From positions 1 through 5,160 of the forward strand of contig DUHU01000012.1 of NCBI GenBank assembly GCA_013330765.1: a stretch of DNA of 5,160 nt, read 5' to 3'. Under the pieces are notes generated by a model. It had not been told where the DNA came from, did not search any database, and saw only the letters and a list, made by a program, of their open reading frames with translations. The first letter of the stretch is position 1; the number at the start of each line of letters is the position of its first letter. The stretch comes from Candidatus Poseidoniaceae archaeon. Lineage in GTDB: Archaea; Thermoplasmatota; Poseidoniia; Poseidoniales; Poseidoniaceae. Position numbers and translations under genes: made by a program. Of the stretch, positions 5,137-5,160 are shown piece by piece.

Positions 5137-5160
5137 TGGCGGCCCCACCGCGATTCGAAC
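5137..5160 (-). tRNA. tRNA gene, 3' end only (runs off the window)
   Basis: On the minus strand the sequence reads GTTCGAATCGCGG, then TGGGGCC, then G and CCA. This is the T loop TTCGAAT with G53 and C61, the 3' side of the T stem (CGCGG), the 3' side of the acceptor stem (TGGGGCC), discriminator G73 and an encoded CCA at 5137-5139. The matching 5' acceptor strand should be GGCCCCA, beyond the window edge. The anticodon lies outside, so the amino acid cannot be assigned. The gene converges with the HAD hydrolase, leaving 27 bases between its CCA and that stop codon. Confidence 0.85.

Noticed and set aside
1..5160. Mobile element, prophage or integron
   Set aside because: No transposase, integrase, terminal inverted repeats or direct repeats were seen, and gene packing and base composition look even across the window.

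Overview
The window is GC-rich and tightly packed. It reads as a fragment of an archaeal chromosome, most likely a marine planktonic euryarchaeon of the Marine Group II / Poseidoniales type. This placement is inferred, not proven. The supports are a secreted lipoprotein-like protein with PKD (polycystic kidney disease) domains, a TATA-like element placed as for a leaderless archaeal transcript, a mix of Shine-Dalgarno-led and SD-less genes, and the absence of bacterial -10/-35 or intrinsic-terminator signals. There are no insertion sequences, CRISPR repeats, integrases or long gene-free stretches.

Layout. (1) 16-1152 (+): a stand-alone PD-(D/E)XK nuclease of the RecB/AddB/Cas4 type, with four cysteines arranged as for an iron-sulfur cluster and about 100 extra C-terminal residues. 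(2) 1153-1968 (-): a DEDDh 3'-5' exonuclease with an ExoX-like C-terminal module. The two nuclease genes converge and their stop codons abut in a single palindrome, TGATCA. (3) 2046-2426 (+): a very acidic small protein, divergent from the exonuclease. (4) 2476-3657 (+): a lipoprotein-like secreted protein with one clear PKD domain, a second PKD-like domain and an unrecognised C-terminal domain. (5) 3719-4072 (+): a small unrecognised protein with a good SD. (6) 4123-4404 (+): a small basic, probably winged-helix protein behind a TATA-like box. (7) 4420-5109 (+): a HAD-superfamily IB phosphatase-like hydrolase. (8) 5137-5160 (-): the 3' end of a tRNA gene that runs off the window, with CCA encoded.

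How the genes may work together. The two nucleases carry complete active-site motifs and are plausible partners in DNA end processing or repair, although convergent genes do not form an operon. Genes 3 to 7 are co-directional with short gaps. Genes 6 and 7 are 15 bases apart and are the best operon candidate. No obvious multi-gene defence or mobile system is present. The least explained parts are the nuclease C-terminal extension, the acidic protein, the lipoprotein C-terminal domain and the small proteins 5 and 6.
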